A stretch of DNA of 5,707 nucleotides from Enterocloster bolteae (lineage in GTDB: Bacteria; Bacillota_A; Clostridia; Lachnospirales; Lachnospiraceae), in the NCBI GenBank assembly GCA_021769025.1, contig JAETTS010000185.1, positions 1 to 5,707 of the forward strand. Direction: 5' to 3'. Under the pieces are notes generated by a model. It was not told the DNA's origin. It searched no databases and saw only the letters and a program-made list of their open reading frames with translations. The position numbers were made by a program, and so were the translations under genes. Of this stretch, positions 5,577 through 5,707 are shown piece after piece (position 1 is the stretch's first letter; each line of letters begins with the position of its first letter).

Positions 5577-5707
5577 ATGGACTAGAAACGGAAACTGGGG
5601 CATTTTTTTCACACATTAGGCACGACAGGTCTGGCCTATATGGTTAATTATTGGACGATCCTTGTCCTGACGCCTTATATTACAGAGACTGTAGGCACAG
5701 TAGCCTA
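5577..5707 (+). CDS. Wzx-like oligosaccharide flippase, N-terminal fragment, amber stop at codon 3
   Basis: The frame reads ATG GAC TAG, then an open frame to the right edge: KRKLGHFFHTLG, then TTGLAYMVNYWTILVLTPYI, then TETVGTVA. The first membrane helix followed by L-T-P-Y-I-T-x-x-x-G matches the N-terminus of polysaccharide-export (Wzx/PST, MATE-like) flippases. These move undecaprenyl-linked repeat units across the membrane, which fits a place right after glycosyltransferases. ATG 5577 has a suitable ribosome site and spacing, and the KRK start is typical of such proteins, so 5577 looks like the original start. The TAG at 5583-5585 would stop translation after two residues. The ancestral codon could have been TGG, AAG, GAG or CAG. 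Alternatives are initiation at ATG 5640, which loses 21 codons including part of helix 1, or a sequencing error. No other in-frame ATG, GTG or TTG lies between 5586 and 5640. Whether the gene is intact further right cannot be seen. Confidence 0.7.

Noticed and set aside
5583..5585. Amber codon read through as pyrrolysine or another recoded residue
   Set aside because: Nothing in the window suggests recoding. A nonsense mutation, a later start or a sequencing error explains codon 3 more simply.

Overview
The window looks like part of a surface-polysaccharide (capsule or exopolysaccharide) gene cluster from a Gram-positive, Firmicutes-type bacterium, most likely a gut Lachnospiraceae or a close relative. 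That placement is an inference. It rests on moderate GC content, purine-rich Shine-Dalgarno sites ahead of most genes, a VanZ-family protein, and the mix of GT4 glycosyltransferases, a WecG/TagA/CpsF glycosyltransferase and a Wzx-type flippase. No gene here fixes the species.

Layout, all on the + strand. (1) Positions 2-826 hold the 3' part of a very acidic, repeat-bearing reading frame that is open at the left edge. It carries nine tandem 30-bp units and, near its end, a separate duplicated 21-residue module. (2) 884-1564 encodes a multi-pass VanZ-family membrane protein. (3) 1602-2402 encodes a probable alpha/beta-hydrolase-fold protein of the Asp2 or capsule-accessory kind. (4) 2399-3505 encodes a GT4 glycosyltransferase that overlaps gene 3 by 4 bases (ATGA). 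(5) 3581-4327 encodes a WecG/TagA/CpsF (GT26) glycosyltransferase. (6) 4437-5558 encodes a second GT4 glycosyltransferase with a classical EX7E motif. (7) From 5577 the start of a Wzx-like oligosaccharide flippase runs off the right edge; its third codon is an amber stop.

How the genes fit together (inference): the three glycosyltransferases would add sugars to an undecaprenyl-linked repeat unit on the inner membrane face, the hydrolase-fold protein could add or remove an acyl group, and the flippase would move the finished unit across the membrane. The priming phosphoglycosyltransferase, polymerase and chain-length regulator are not in the window. I see no convincing promoter or rho-independent terminator between any of the genes, so they are probably co-transcribed from upstream. 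The gaps are 57, 37, -4, 75, 109 and 18 bases. The 75-base gap holds a strong hairpin without a T-tract.

Most worth a second look: the amber codon at position 3 of the flippase with a T7 tract just after it, the in-frame minisatellite in the acidic protein, and the hairpin pair between genes 4 and 5. I did not find a clearly new system. The cluster is recognisable in kind, with some unusual details.
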